From: an uncultured Thermomicrobiales bacterium
GTDB lineage: Bacteria; Chloroflexota; Chloroflexia; Thermomicrobiales; CADCWN01
Direction of reading: 5' to 3'
NCBI GenBank assembly: GCA_902806415.1
Contig: CADCWN010000386.1
Coordinates: 1 to 50,219, forward strand
DNA: 50,219 nt
In this document: piece by piece, positions 32,618-44,746 of the stretch
How positions within the stretch are numbered: the stretch's first letter is position 1
Layout of the letters: each line of letters begins with the position of its first letter
The notes under the pieces: generated by a model
What the model saw: the letters and a program-made list of their open reading frames with translations, nothing else
Database searches by the model: none
What the model was told of the DNA's origin: nothing
Program-made: the position numbers and the translations under genes

Positions 32618-35143
32618 ATGAGTAACGGCGAGGAGTGGGCCGAGGCCCTGGGCTATCGGCGGCGTTATCGGGGCGTGATCGGCGTGGCGAGCAAGGTGCC
32701 GATCAGGGACCGCTCGGTCCTCAGTCTGGTCTACACGCCGGGCGTCGCGGAGCCCTGCCTGGTGATCGCGCGCGAGCCGGACACATCGTTCGATCTGACG
32801 TCGCGCGGCAACACCGTCGCGATCGTCACCGACGGCTCGGCCCTCTTCGGGCATGGCAACGCGCCGCCCGAGGCGGCCCTGCCGGTCCTGGAGGGCAAGT
32901 CAGTCCTCTTCAAGACGTTCGCCGGGATCGACGCCTTCCCGATCTGCCTCGACACGCGCGACCCGCAGCGGATCGTCCAGACCCTCTATAGCCTGACGCC
33001 GACCTTCGGCGCGATCGCGCTCGATAATATGACCGCGCCCAACTCGTTCACCCTGGCCGATCAGCTGGAGAAAGCGGCCAACATCCCGGTCTTCTCCAAT
33101 CAGCATCACGCGTCGGCGGTCGTCGTCCTGGCGGCCCTCTACAACGCGCTGAAAGTCGTCGGCAAGCGGATCGAGGATGTCACGATCGTCGTCAACGGCG
33201 CGGGGGTCACCGGGATCGGGGCCGCGCGCCTGCTGGTGCGCGCCAAGGCGAAGGAGGTGATCGTCTGCGATCGCGCCGGGGCGCTGGTGCCATACCGCAC
33301 CAGCGACATGCACTGGGCCAAGGCGTATCTGGCGAAGGAGACCAACCTCCGCCGCCGCACCGGCAGCCTAGCCGAGATGCTCGTCGGGGCCGACGTCTTC
33401 GTTGGCCTCTCCGCGCGCGAGACCCTGACGCCGGAGATGGTCCGCTCGATGGCCGACGACCCGATTATCTTCGCCTGCGCCGCCCCGGACCCGGAGATCG
33501 ACCCGGAGGATGCTCGCAAGGCCGGGGCGCGGGTGATCGCCACCAGCCGCTCCGACTACCCGAACCAGATGGACCCGGCGCTCGTCTTCCCCGGCGTCTT
33601 CCGGGGGCTGCTCGACGCGCGGGCGCGCAACATCAACATGGCGATCCTCGACGGCGCGGCGCGCGCCCTGGCCGATTGCGTCCCGGCGAATCGCCTCCAC
33701 GCGGAGAATATCCTGCCGCCGATCTTCGACTTCCGCGTCGCCCCGACGATCGCCGCGGCGGTCGTCCGCGCGGCCAGCGCCAGCGGCGAGGCCCGGCGCG
33801 ATGTTGCCCCGGAGGTCGAGGCCGAACGGACCCGCCGGATCGTCTACGAGGGGCAGATGACCAACTCCTCGGTCAATGGGGCGGAGCGGATCGGCCCCGA
33901 GGCGTCGCTGAAAGAGCGCGCCCTCGACCTGCGCCACCGCTACGGCGGGATGCTGGAGATCAAGAGCAAGATCCCGATCAAGGACCACCATATCCTGAAC
34001 ATGCTCTACGTGCCGCCCGCCGCCGTCGCGCCCGCCGAGGAGGTGCGCCGCGACCCGATGCAGGTCTACGAGCTGACCGCCAAGGGGAATCTGGTCGCGA
34101 TCGTCACCGACGGCAGCGCCGTCCTCGGGCTGGGGGACATCGGCCCGCAGGCGGCGCTGCCGGTGATGGAGGGGAAGGCGGTCCTCTTCTCGACCCTCGG
34201 CGGGGTCGAGGCGTTCCCGATCTGTCTCGCCGCGCGCGACCCCGATGAGATCGTGGAAATCGTCAAGAACATCGCCCCGACCTTCGGCGGCATCAACCTG
34301 GAGGACATCGCCGCGCCGCGCTGCTTCGAGATCGAGCAGAAGCTCCAGGCCCTGCTCGACATCCCGGTCTTCCACGACGACCAGCACGGCACCGCCGTCG
34401 TCACCCTCGCCGCGCTGATCAACGCGCTGAAGATCGCCGGCAAGACGATGGAGCAGGTGCGGATCGTCATCAACGGCACCGGCGCAGCGGGCGTCGCGGT
34501 CGCCAAGCTGCTGCTGCAGTACGGCGTCGGCGACATCATCCTCTGCGACCGTTCCGGCGCGGTCTACAGCGGCCGACCGGAGGGGATGAACAGCGCCAAG
34601 GACGAGATCGCCGCGATCACCAACAAGGACCGCCTCGCCGGGCGGTTGGAGCAGGTGATCACCGGCGCGGATGTCTTCATCGGCCTCTCCGCCCCCGGCT
34701 CGCTGACCCAGGCGATGATCGGCGAGATGGCCGAGGGGCCGATCGTCTTCGCCCTCGCCAACCCGACGCCGGAGATCGACCCGGCGCTGGCGAAGGAGGC
34801 GGGCGCGCTCGTCGTCGCCACCGGGCGCTCGGACTACCCGAATCAGGTCAACAACTCGCTCGCCTTCCCCGGCATCTTCCGGGGGGCGCTCGACGCCAAG
34901 GCGCGGGTCATCAACGACGCGATGAAGATCGCCGCCGCCGAGGCGATCGCCTCCCTGGTGACGCCGCAGGAGTTGGGGGCCGAGTTCATCATCCCCGACA
35001 GCATCAGCTACCGCGTGCCACCGAAGGTCGCCGCCGCCGTCGCCCGCGCCGCCGTGGCGACCGGCGAGGCCCGCGCCGAGGTCAACCCGGACGAGGTCGA
35101 GGCGCGCACCTTCGACCTGCTCTATGGCGGGGCGTCGCAGTAG
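32618..35143 (+). CDS. Double-domain malic enzyme (two fused malic enzyme units)
   Basis: An 841-aa protein made of two complete malic-enzyme-like units in tandem, about residues 5-410 and 425-841; single bacterial units are about 400 aa. Malic enzymes decarboxylate malate to pyruvate with NAD(P). Unit 1 has the tyrosine motif YTPGVAEPC (Tyr39) but its metal site is changed: LEDI becomes LDNM (Asp136, Asn137) and HDDQHGTA becomes SNQHHASA. Unit 2 keeps LEDI (Glu562, Asp563) and HDDQHGTA (Asp587, Asp588) but has YVPPAA in place of YTPGVA (Tyr464). Both have a Rossmann GxGxxG-type motif ([18 protein letters not shown]). Unit 2 is the likely catalytic one and unit 1 may be regulatory. ATG 32618 is chosen behind AGGGCAGG. 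Confidence 0.9.
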   Translation: MSNGEEWAEALGYRRRYRGVIGVASKVPIRDRSVLSLVYTPGVAEPCLVIAREPDTSFDLTSRGNTVAIVTDGSALFGHGNAPPEAALPVLEGKSVLFKTFAGIDAFPICLDTRDPQRIVQTLYSLTPTFGAIALDNMTAPNSFTLADQLEKAANIPVFSNQHHASAVVVLAALYNALKVVGKRIEDVTIVVNGAGVTGIGAARLLVRAKAKEVIVCDRAGALVPYRTSDMHWAKAYLAKETNLRRRTGSLAEMLVGADVFVGLSARETLTPEMVRSMADDPIIFACAAPDPEIDPEDARKAGARVIATSRSDYPNQMDPALVFPGVFRGLLDARARNINMAILDGAARALADCVPANRLHAENILPPIFDFRVAPTIAAAVVRAASASGEARRDVAPEVEAERTRRIVYEGQMTNSSVNGAERIGPEASLKERALDLRHRYGGMLEIKSKIPIKDHHILNMLYVPPAAVAPAEEVRRDPMQVYELTAKGNLVAIVTDGSAVLGLGDIGPQAALPVMEGKAVLFSTLGGVEAFPICLAARDPDEIVEIVKNIAPTFGGINLEDIAAPRCFEIEQKLQALLDIPVFHDDQHGTAVVTLAALINALKIAGKTMEQVRIVINGTGAAGVAVAKLLLQYGVGDIILCDRSGAVYSGRPEGMNSAKDEIAAITNKDRLAGRLEQVITGADVFIGLSAPGSLTQAMIGEMAEGPIVFALANPTPEIDPALAKEAGALVVATGRSDYPNQVNNSLAFPGIFRGALDAKARVINDAMKIAAAEAIASLVTPQELGAEFIIPDSISYRVPPKVAAAVARAAVATGEARAEVNPDEVEARTFDLLYGGASQ

Positions 35144-35271
35144 GGTGTCCGGGGCCGCGCTACGGGGGGGGCGACGGACCCCTCCCCCTCGCCTCGGATG
35201 GGGAGAGGGGGTGCCGCCCGCACATTGTCCTGACTTGCGGCAGGATCAATCCGGTTCATCCGGAGGCGGCG

Positions 35272-35295
35272 GGGGTGAGGGCCGTCCCTCACCCC
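35272..35295. terminator. Hairpin downstream of the malic enzyme gene
   Basis: GGGGTGAGGG (35272-35281) pairs with CCCTCACCCC (35286-35295) around CCGT, followed by GCTTT. An imperfect CCCTCCCCCTC/GGAGAGGGGG hairpin lies closer to the gene at about 35178-35212. Either could end the transcript. Confidence 0.5.
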
Positions 35296-35398
35296 GCTTT
35301 GCCGAAAGAGCGCACTTTAGCCCGAACTACCATGGCCCGGTCGAGTTCGTCGGCACCGCGCGAGGCGGGCGAGCGCAACAGCAGCGAGAGGGAAACCG

Positions 35399-36412
35399 AT
35401 GGGCGTGGGTCGTGAGCAGGATGCGACACTGGGGGTGACGCTGGCCGATGTCGAGGCGGCGCGCGACCGGATCGCGGGGCGGATTCACCGGACGCCCCTC
35501 CTGTCGTCGCAGACCCTCGGGCGGGCGATCGGCCTCGGCGGTCTGGTCTGGCTCAAGGCCGAGAGTTTCCAGCGCACCGGCTCGTTCAAGGTGCGCGGCG
35601 CGCTGAACAAGATCGAGACCCTCTCCGCCGAGGAGAAGGCGCGCGGCGTGATCACCGTCTCCGCCGGCAACCACGCGCAAGGGGTCGCCTGGGCCGCCGC
35701 CGCCGCTGGGGTCCGCGCGACGATCGTGATGGCCGAGATCGCCTCGCCAACGAAAGTCGCCGCCACGCGCGAGTACGGGGCCGAGGTGATCCTCTTCGGG
35801 CGGGACAATATCGCCGCGTTCGCCGAGATGGAGCGCCTGCGCGCCGAGCGCGGCCTGATCCTCGTCCATCCCTTCGACGACCCGCAGACGATCGCCGGGC
35901 AGGGGACGATCGGCCTCGAAATCCTGGCGGATTTGCCGCTCCTCGGGACCGGCGCGGGGGCGGGGCGCGACACGATCGTCGTGCCGATCGGCGGCGGCGG
36001 GCTGATCGCCGGGATCGCGCTGGCGATCAAGGCGCAGCGACCGGGCGTGCGGATCATCGGCGTCGAACCGCAGGGCGCGCCGAGTATGCACACCGCGCTC
36101 GCGGCGGGGCGGGTCGTCCCGCTCACCAACATCCAGACGGTTGCCGACGGCCTGACTGCGCCGTTCGCCGGGGCGATCAATCTCGCCCTGGTGCAGCGCC
36201 ATGTCGAGGAGGTCGCCTTGCTCGACGACGAGACGATCCTGACCGGACTGCGCTTCCTCCTCGAACGAGCGAAGCTCGTCGTCGAGCCGGCGGCGGCGGC
36301 GGGCGTCGCCGCGCTCCTCAGCGGGGCGGTGCGGGTCGAGCCGGGCGCGACGGTCGTCGCGCTGATCGGCGGCGGCAACATCGATCTGGAGCGACTGAAG
36401 GGCTATCTCTGA
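35399..36412 (+). CDS. Threonine/serine ammonia-lyase (catabolic type, PLP)
   Basis: A 337-aa fold-type II PLP enzyme that deaminates threonine to 2-oxobutyrate (or serine to pyruvate). The PLP lysine is Lys64 in GSFKVRGA, the substrate loop is SAGNHAQG (about 89-96) and the phosphate loop is GGGGLIAG (about 199). There is no C-terminal ACT domain, so it is not the long isoleucine-inhibited IlvA; it resembles TdcB or serine racemase. AGAGGG precedes ATG 35399. A CGCTCGC/GCGAGCG palindrome directly follows the stop (36414-36427). Confidence 0.92.
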   Translation: MGVGREQDATLGVTLADVEAARDRIAGRIHRTPLLSSQTLGRAIGLGGLVWLKAESFQRTGSFKVRGALNKIETLSAEEKARGVITVSAGNHAQGVAWAAAAAGVRATIVMAEIASPTKVAATREYGAEVILFGRDNIAAFAEMERLRAERGLILVHPFDDPQTIAGQGTIGLEILADLPLLGTGAGAGRDTIVVPIGGGGLIAGIALAIKAQRPGVRIIGVEPQGAPSMHTALAAGRVVPLTNIQTVADGLTAPFAGAINLALVQRHVEEVALLDDETILTGLRFLLERAKLVVEPAAAAGVAALLSGAVRVEPGATVVALIGGGNIDLERLKGYL

Positions 36413-36517
36413 CCGCTCGCGCGAGCGACGCGACGTCTCATCGGCACAGGCCGAGGGCGGAGAAGTATCGCGCGCCTACCAATGGGTGCGCGCCCCACCC
36501 ATAAAGACGAACACCAA

Positions 36518-37177
36518 TCAGCCCTCGCGGCCCGCGACCCGCACGCGGAGCAGACGGAAGGCGAGGCCGACGGCGGGGCCGGCGCCGAGGGCGAAGATCA
36601 GGGTGCCGAGGCCGGCGGTGCCGCCGAGTAGGAAGCCGATCCCCAAGGCGGCGAGTTCGATCGCGCCACGCACGATGCTGACCCGCCCGCCGGTGCGGCG
36701 CGTGATCGCGAGCATCAGGCCGTCGCGCGGCCCGGCCCCGAGATTCCCTTTGATGTAGAGCGCGGTGCCGAAACCGACGACCAGGACGCCCAGCAGGTCG
36801 ATCGCGATCCGCACGACGAGCGGCGCGCCCGCGAAGTCGGGGACGAGGTCGATGGCGGTGAAGAGATTGACGAAGCCGCCGACGAGGAGCATGTTCAGCA
36901 CCGTCGCCGGGCCGGGCCGCGCGCCGAGCGCCCAGGCGAGGAGGAGGATCGCGAACCCGACGATGATGCTGGCGGTGCCGAACGCGATCCCGAGCTGGTT
37001 GGCGAGACCCTGGTGAAAAACATCCCACGGGCCGAGTCCGACGCGCGACTGGAGGGTTAGCATGATCCCCAGCGAGAAGCACGCCAGGCCGCTGACAACA
37101 ATCGCCAGGCGCAGGGCCATATTGCCCACCACCCGCGCCGCCCCTGGGCGACGGACCTCCGCAACCAGACCCGACAT
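36518..37177 (-). CDS. YczE/YitT-like integral membrane protein
   Basis: A 219-aa protein with about five hydrophobic helices. GLGPWDVFHQGL near residue 50 and a second GLGPWD-like motif, NLGAGPRDGLML near 145, give the two-fold repeat typical of YczE-like proteins. The function of the family is unknown. An internal Met at residue 20 (MALRLAIVV) is an alternative start. It converges with the threonine dehydratase and is divergent from the SRPBCC gene. Confidence 0.85.
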   Translation of the reverse strand: MSGLVAEVRRPGAARVVGNMALRLAIVVSGLACFSLGIMLTLQSRVGLGPWDVFHQGLANQLGIAFGTASIIVGFAILLLAWALGARPGPATVLNMLLVGGFVNLFTAIDLVPDFAGAPLVVRIAIDLLGVLVVGFGTALYIKGNLGAGPRDGLMLAITRRTGGRVSIVRGAIELAALGIGFLLGGTAGLGTLIFALGAGPAVGLAFRLLRVRVAGREG

Positions 37178-37396
37178 CGACCGCTCCCCACAGTACGCCG
37201 CCGCAACACGTCATCGCTCGGTACAACGCCAACGAGGGCCAGTATAGTCCACCGGCGGGGGCCGAACTCGTGATCGCCGCTGTGCGAACAGGGTACAATA
37301 CCGCCGAGAGACGCCGCAGACGCGCCCACATCGGTGCCGGGATCGCCCCCGCGCCCGGTGTCGCCCATGATATCGGGATGAGCGAAGGAGCCCACG

Positions 37397-37891
37397 ATGG
37401 GACTTGTACAGCGCAGTGTGATGATCGACGCGCCGGTCGACAAAGTGTTCGGGCTGATGACCGATACGACGCGCTTCGGCGAGTGGGTCTTCGGCTTCGC
37501 CGGGCTCGACGAGGGGCCGACCAAGCTCACCCAGGACACGAAGTTCCGCTGGCGGATGCGGGGCCACGGCCTGACGCTGAAGCCGCGCAGCACCGTCACC
37601 ATCTTCGATGCCCCCGGCGGCTATGAGGAGGAGATTCGTATCCCCGGTATCCTCCGCGCGCGGCTGGCGAAGAAGGTGATGGCCGAGAAACGCCGGACGC
37701 GCCTGAGTTGGTCGCTCGAATATCGCCTGATCGGCGGGCCGCTCGGCGCGGCGCTCGACTGGGCGCTGGCACGGCGCGTCGCCGAGCGCGCGGTGCAGCA
37801 CAGCCTGAACAGGGCCAAGAAAGTCCTCGAAGCACAGAAGCAGCCGACCGCCACGCGCGGCGGCTACCGGCGCCAGACCGCCGTACGATGA
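37397..37891 (+). CDS. SRPBCC-family (polyketide cyclase/START-like) protein
   Basis: A 164-aa helix-grip protein. IDAPVDKVFGLMTDTTRFGEW at the N-terminus is the characteristic first strand-helix, and the long C-terminal helix (about 130-155) closes the hydrophobic pocket. Such proteins bind lipids or polyketides or act as coenzyme Q chaperones; the ligand here is unknown. AAGGAGCCCACG precedes ATG 37397, and a TACAAT at 37294-37299 may be its -10 box. Its TGA overlaps the ATG of the methyltransferase gene (ATGA). Confidence 0.88.
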   Translation: MGLVQRSVMIDAPVDKVFGLMTDTTRFGEWVFGFAGLDEGPTKLTQDTKFRWRMRGHGLTLKPRSTVTIFDAPGGYEEEIRIPGILRARLAKKVMAEKRRTRLSWSLEYRLIGGPLGAALDWALARRVAERAVQHSLNRAKKVLEAQKQPTATRGGYRRQTAVR

Positions 37892-38871
37892 GCAACGCGG
37901 AGCGCGGAACGCGGAACGCGGAAGATACGGTCGAAGGCAAGCCGTCACCTCAGCCAAGTCCGCACCCCATTCCGCGTTCCGCGCTCCGCCTTCCGCGTTC
38001 AGAGGGTCGTCGCGACCCGCGCAATCGCCTCAACGACCTCACCGGCAGCGAATGGCTCTACTTCCTCTCCTCGGTCCTGACCACCGCCTACCCGGTCAAC
38101 GGGTCGGAATCATACGGGCACAACCTGCGGCGGGCGCACCCGTCACCCAAGCCGCCGCAGCTGATGGCGACGCTGATCGAGTTCTTCACGCAGCGCGGCG
38201 GGCGGGTGCTCGACCCGTTCGCGGGGGTCGGCGGCACCCTCCTGGGCTGCGCCTTGACAGAGAGAGATGGTGTCGGGATCGATCTCGCGACCGGCTACCG
38301 CGACATCTACCACGCCGTCTGCACGCAGGAAAACCTCGCGCCGCAGCCGTTCCTGATCGGCGACGCGCGCGCGGTCTTATCCGGTGCGGCGGATGATGCT
38401 GACCCTCTAGCTGCCCCGTTCGACCTCGTGCTGACCGACCCGCCCTACGGCGAGATGCTCTCGCGCCCGCAGGAGGGGGAGAAGCGCAAACGGACCGGGC
38501 GCGCCGACCCGACGCCATTCACCGATGACGCCGCCGACCTCGGCAATCTGACGCGCGCGGCATTCCTGGCGGCGCTGGTCGAGATCATCGGCCTGGCGGC
38601 GGCGCGCCTGCGACCGGGCGGCCATCTCATCCTCTTCGCCAAAGATTTGCAGCCGACCGCCGAGCACCACAATCTCTTGCACGCTGACATCGTCGCGCGT
38701 TTCGCCGCCGCGCTCCCCGCGCTCCGCTTCCGCGGCCTCAAGCTCTGGGTGGACCAGACGATCAACCTCTACCCGTTCGGCTACCCCTACAGCTTCGTCG
38801 CGAACCAGATCCACCAGTACATCTTGATCTGGCAGAAACACGCTGACCCGGAGGAGCGGCGATCACGGTGA
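37888..38871 (+). CDS. Orphan DNA methyltransferase (N4/N6 type) with repeat-derived N-terminus
   Basis: A 327-aa methyltransferase. SAM motif I is DPFAGVGG (109-116) and catalytic motif IV is TDPPYGEM (DPPY 184-187), with motif I before IV. HPSPKPPQLM near residue 85 is typical of DNA N4/N6 enzymes. The first 40 or so residues (NAERGTRNAE ... RSALRLPRSE) are encoded by the heptamer-repeat hairpin at 37894-37999 and have no domain character; recognisable sequence begins near NRLNDLTGSEW (residue 46). No ATG, GTG or TTG lies in frame between the repeat and that point, so the repeat appears to be translated. It overlaps the SRPBCC gene by four bases. No restriction gene is adjacent. Confidence 0.85.
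   Translation: MSNAERGTRNAEDTVEGKPSPQPSPHPIPRSALRLPRSEGRRDPRNRLNDLTGSEWLYFLSSVLTTAYPVNGSESYGHNLRRAHPSPKPPQLMATLIEFFTQRGGRVLDPFAGVGGTLLGCALTERDGVGIDLATGYRDIYHAVCTQENLAPQPFLIGDARAVLSGAADDADPLAAPFDLVLTDPPYGEMLSRPQEGEKRKRTGRADPTPFTDDAADLGNLTRAAFLAALVEIIGLAAARLRPGGHLILFAKDLQPTAEHHNLLHADIVARFAAALPALRFRGLKLWVDQTINLYPFGYPYSFVANQIHQYILIWQKHADPEERRSR
37894..37999. repeat. Heptamer-repeat hairpin inside a coding sequence
   Basis: The left arm (37894-37923) consists of GCGGAAC/GCGGAGC units. The right arm (37970-37999) is the reverse-complement series TTCCGCG/CTCCGCC. The best paired stretch is at least 15 bp. Both arms are in frame within the methyltransferase gene, beginning six bases after its ATG. 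Confidence 0.82.
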
Positions 38872-38895
38872 TCCATCACCGATTCGCCGCCGCAC

Positions 38896-39285
38896 TCAGC
38901 GCTGCCCCTTGCCACGCAAGAATTTCGGCAGCCGGGAGTTTGGACAGGTATAGGTCGGCTCGAACGGCTCCGAGACCTGCGGGCGCGCCGGGTTGTAGCA
39001 GACCTTGGCCGGCTTACCGGACTGGAAACGATCCAGGCCCGTGTTCGGCCCGCGCTTCGTGTAGCGACCGTCGTATGTGCGCCCGTCGACCACATAGCGA
39101 TAATCGATCGTGGTCTGACGGTTCTGCTCCTTGCGCGTCCCACCGTTGTAGACGCGCACTACCTCCGCCGGTGCCGCTGCCGTCAAGCTGGTCTCGCGGT
39201 CCCAGGCCATGAAACCGAAGAACCCCGAGACCAGGCTCAGCAGCACCGCGCCCAGGCACCCGATCCGGCCGCCACGCCTGCGCAT
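38896..39285 (-). CDS. DUF3592-like single-pass membrane protein
   Basis: A 129-aa protein with one N-terminal membrane helix (about residues 9-28) behind a basic RRRGGR start. The outer domain has TTIDYRYVVDGRTYDGRY and VCYNPARPQVSEP, which match DUF3592 proteins (YxxxGxxY and a YNPxxP block). The function is unknown. GGGAG lies seven bases before ATG 39285. It converges with the methyltransferase gene, 24 bp between stops. Confidence 0.78.
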   Translation of the reverse strand: MRRRGGRIGCLGAVLLSLVSGFFGFMAWDRETSLTAAAPAEVVRVYNGGTRKEQNRQTTIDYRYVVDGRTYDGRYTKRGPNTGLDRFQSGKPAKVCYNPARPQVSEPFEPTYTCPNSRLPKFLRGKGQR

Positions 39286-39465
39286 CGATCCACTCCCGTT
39301 ATAACATCGCCCGCCGTCACTGCCCGTGTGGCGCGCATCCGCCGCGCTGGCGCCAGGGTGACTATCCCCCTGGTAAACGGAGGCGAGCGCGCGGTCGTTT
39401 CACCACGCCCCGGCGGCGGCGACCCAATACCGGAAGATCTTGCGTTACCCCGCGCGTCGAACCGC

Positions 39466-42462
<2,997 letters not shown>

Positions 42463-42626
42463 CGCGAGGGAGTATCCTTTCCGCGCCCGGCTGTCACGCA
42501 CGACCGGGCCGCTCGGTGAACGGAGGGGGATCGGCCGACCCGGCGCGAGGCGCCCAGCATGGCCCGATCATAGAACGATCACGACGTTCATCCGTTTGAT
42601 CGATCGAGTATACGGCACGGGCAGCG

Positions 42627-42632
42627 TATAAT
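42627..42632 (+). promoter_or_regulatory. Consensus -10 box for the solute-binding protein gene
   Basis: TATAAT lies 48 bp before the GTG start. No -35 box at a normal distance is seen; TTGATC at 42596-42601 is too far away (25 bp). An activator-dependent promoter is possible. Confidence 0.45.
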
Positions 42633-42680
42633 AACCCGGTACGGTCGTGAAACGAGCGGAGGCGGGGGGGAAGACACGGG

Positions 42681-44057
42681 GTGGGACAGCGGAGCGATGC
42701 CCCAGTGGGGATCACACGCCTCACACGTCGCGGCGTGCTGCGCCTGGGCCTGGGCACGGCGAGCGCGACGCTGGTGAGCGGGCTGCTGGCCGCCTGCGGC
42801 CCAGCTCCCGCCGGCAACCCGCCGACCGCGACCGGGGCCACCGGGCGCGTACTCTTCCTCTCCACGCAATTCAAGCCGGTCGAGGAGGACGAGCGGATGC
42901 GCCGCGCCCTTCTCAACAGCTTCCCGGGGCGGGTCGAATATCGCCCGGATGATGTGACCCCGTTCAATGAGCGGATCAGGGCCGAGGGGCAAGCCGGCAG
43001 GCCGACGATCAGCCTGATCGGCGGGCAGCACGGCGACTTCGCCACCTTCGCTCGGGATGGGCTCTTGCAGGATCTCACCCCGCTCCTGGCGCGGCTAGGG
43101 GATCGCGGTTTCCCCACCGCCCTCACGGAGTTGGCCCGTTTCGGCACCCACAAACATTTCTATATCCCCTGGTTCCAGGCGACCTACCTGATGGTGGCGC
43201 GCAAAGAGGCGCTCCCCTATCTGCCGCCGGGGGCGTCGATCGACGCGCTCACCTATGCGCAATGGACCGAGTGGGGAGCGGCGCTGGCCCGCGCGACGGG
43301 CGGTCGCCGAGTGGGGCTGCCGGGCGGGCCGAAAGGGTTACTCGCGCGGTTCATCCACGGGTATCTCTACCCCGCCTACACGAGATCCGCCGGGGTGACC
43401 GCCTTCCGTTCGGCGGAGGCGGCGCAGATGTGGTCGGCGTTCAAGGAGCTGTGGGGCGTCGTCCACCCGCAATCGACCGGCTACGAATTCATGCAGGAGC
43501 CGCTGGCCTCCGGCGATGTCTGGATCGCCTGGGACCATGTCGCGCGCTTGGGCGGGGCGCTGAACAGTCGCCCGGATGACTTCGTCGTCTTCCCGGCACC
43601 GGTCGGCCCGCGCGGGCGCGGTTTCGTGACGATCATTGGCGGGCTGGCGATCCCGAAGGGGGCGCCGAATGTGGTCGGCGCGGAACAGTTGATCGATCAC
43701 CTGACGCGACCAGCGCAGCAACTCGCCATGCTGCGAGAGCTGGCCTTCTTCCCGGTGACCAATGCGAGCGTCCCGCCCGATCTGCCGGGCGCGGTGCAGC
43801 GCGAGGCCGACGCGGTGGCGCAGCAGGCGGCGTCCGCCGACGGTGTGCCGACGCTGCTGCCGGTCGGTCTCGGCACGCAGACGGAGGCGTTCAACCGCCT
43901 CTACCTCGACACCTTCACGCGGATCGTGCTGAAGAATGAGCCGATCGGCCAGGTGCTCGACGAGGGCGCGCGGACGCTGCAAACACTGCTGAATGCCGCG
44001 CAAGCCCCCTGCTGGTCGCCTGACCCGCTCACCAACGGTCCCTGCGTGGTGCAGTAG
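42681..44057 (+). CDS. Extracellular solute-binding lipoprotein, ABC-type
   Basis: A 458-aa secreted lipoprotein. The N-terminus has a twin-arginine-like LTRRGVLRLG, a hydrophobic stretch and a lipobox LLAAC with Cys39 as the lipidation site; a Pro/Thr-rich linker follows. The mature part resembles family 1 (sugar-type) binding proteins, with QWTEWGAAL, a MQEPLASGDVWIAWD central block and a C-terminal LNEPIGQVLDEGAR-like helix. No permease or ATPase gene is near, so it either uses a remote transporter or acts as a sensor partner for the divergent kinase. The start is a GTG (42681). Confidence 0.88.
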   Translation: MGQRSDAPVGITRLTRRGVLRLGLGTASATLVSGLLAACGPAPAGNPPTATGATGRVLFLSTQFKPVEEDERMRRALLNSFPGRVEYRPDDVTPFNERIRAEGQAGRPTISLIGGQHGDFATFARDGLLQDLTPLLARLGDRGFPTALTELARFGTHKHFYIPWFQATYLMVARKEALPYLPPGASIDALTYAQWTEWGAALARATGGRRVGLPGGPKGLLARFIHGYLYPAYTRSAGVTAFRSAEAAQMWSAFKELWGVVHPQSTGYEFMQEPLASGDVWIAWDHVARLGGALNSRPDDFVVFPAPVGPRGRGFVTIIGGLAIPKGAPNVVGAEQLIDHLTRPAQQLAMLRELAFFPVTNASVPPDLPGAVQREADAVAQQAASADGVPTLLPVGLGTQTEAFNRLYLDTFTRIVLKNEPIGQVLDEGARTLQTLLNAAQAPCWSPDPLTNGPCVVQ

Positions 44058-44067
44058 TCAAGGTCAA

Positions 44068-44640
44068 TTATCGCGGTTCGTCGCTCCCGCGCGCTGGCTC
44101 GCCGATCCACGCCGGCGGCACGCCGGTGGCGAGCCAAACCTGCTCATTGCCCTCATAGAAGGCGACACCATGCCGATGCGCCTCCGCTGCGGCGATCGTC
44201 AAGATGACCGCCGGGCCACGTTTACGCCCGGCGACCTGCCTGGCAGTGGCCTGATCGGTCGACAGATGGACATACTGCCGCCCCATTGGATGCAGCCCTT
44301 CGCGAGCGATCCTCGCGGCGGCTTCGCGCGTTGTGCCGTGGAACAGCAACGCTGGTGGGACGGCGGGCGTTTTGTGGAGCCGACCGGGGAGCGAATGCCC
44401 ATAGAGGGCGCGGATACGCCCGTCCCCGAGTTCGAAGCGGCGCTTGTCGGACTCGGCGATGATCCGCGCGATGTCACGCTCGGAGACGTCGCGCCACTGT
44501 GGGCGCTCATCGCGCAAGGCCGCGAGGAGTGCCTCGATCGGCACCCAACCCGCCCCATCCGGTTCGAGCTCGTAGACCCAGGGTTCGTGTCGCAGCGCAT
44601 GCGAAATCGTCTTACTCAGTTGCACCAGGCGGTGTTCCAT
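44068..44640 (-). CDS. kptA: RNA 2'-phosphotransferase (Tpt1/KptA)
   Basis: A 190-aa protein matching KptA along its length. It has the N-terminal LSKTISHALRHEP, a winged-helix-like lobe, then LFHGTTREAAARI, RQYVHLSTDQATA and VILTIAAAEAHRHG of the ADP-ribosyl-transferase lobe. Tpt1/KptA moves an internal RNA 2'-phosphate to NAD, giving ADP-ribose 1'',2''-cyclic phosphate. Bacteria lack the yeast-type tRNA splicing that makes 2'-phosphates, so the natural substrate is unclear. It converges with the lipoprotein gene, 10 bp between stops. Confidence 0.93.
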   Translation of the reverse strand: MEHRLVQLSKTISHALRHEPWVYELEPDGAGWVPIEALLAALRDERPQWRDVSERDIARIIAESDKRRFELGDGRIRALYGHSLPGRLHKTPAVPPALLFHGTTREAAARIAREGLHPMGRQYVHLSTDQATARQVAGRKRGPAVILTIAAAEAHRHGVAFYEGNEQVWLATGVPPAWIGEPARGSDEPR

Positions 44641-44671
44641 GGGTGATCCCCCCTATTCTGTACAATGATAA

Positions 44672-44701
44672 CGCCGCGCCCACCAATTGGCGGGCGCGGC
44701 G
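44672..44701. terminator. Hairpin after cheW
   Basis: Ten-bp arms CGCCGCGCCC (44672-44681) and GGGCGCGGCG (44692-44701) enclose ACCAATTGGC, itself partly palindromic. It lies 45 bp past the cheW stop and would end the leftward chemosensory operon. No T-tract follows. Confidence 0.55.
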
Positions 44702-44746
44702 CGAGGAGGCGGACGCAGGGCGACAATAGTCGCGGTGTCCCGGCGC

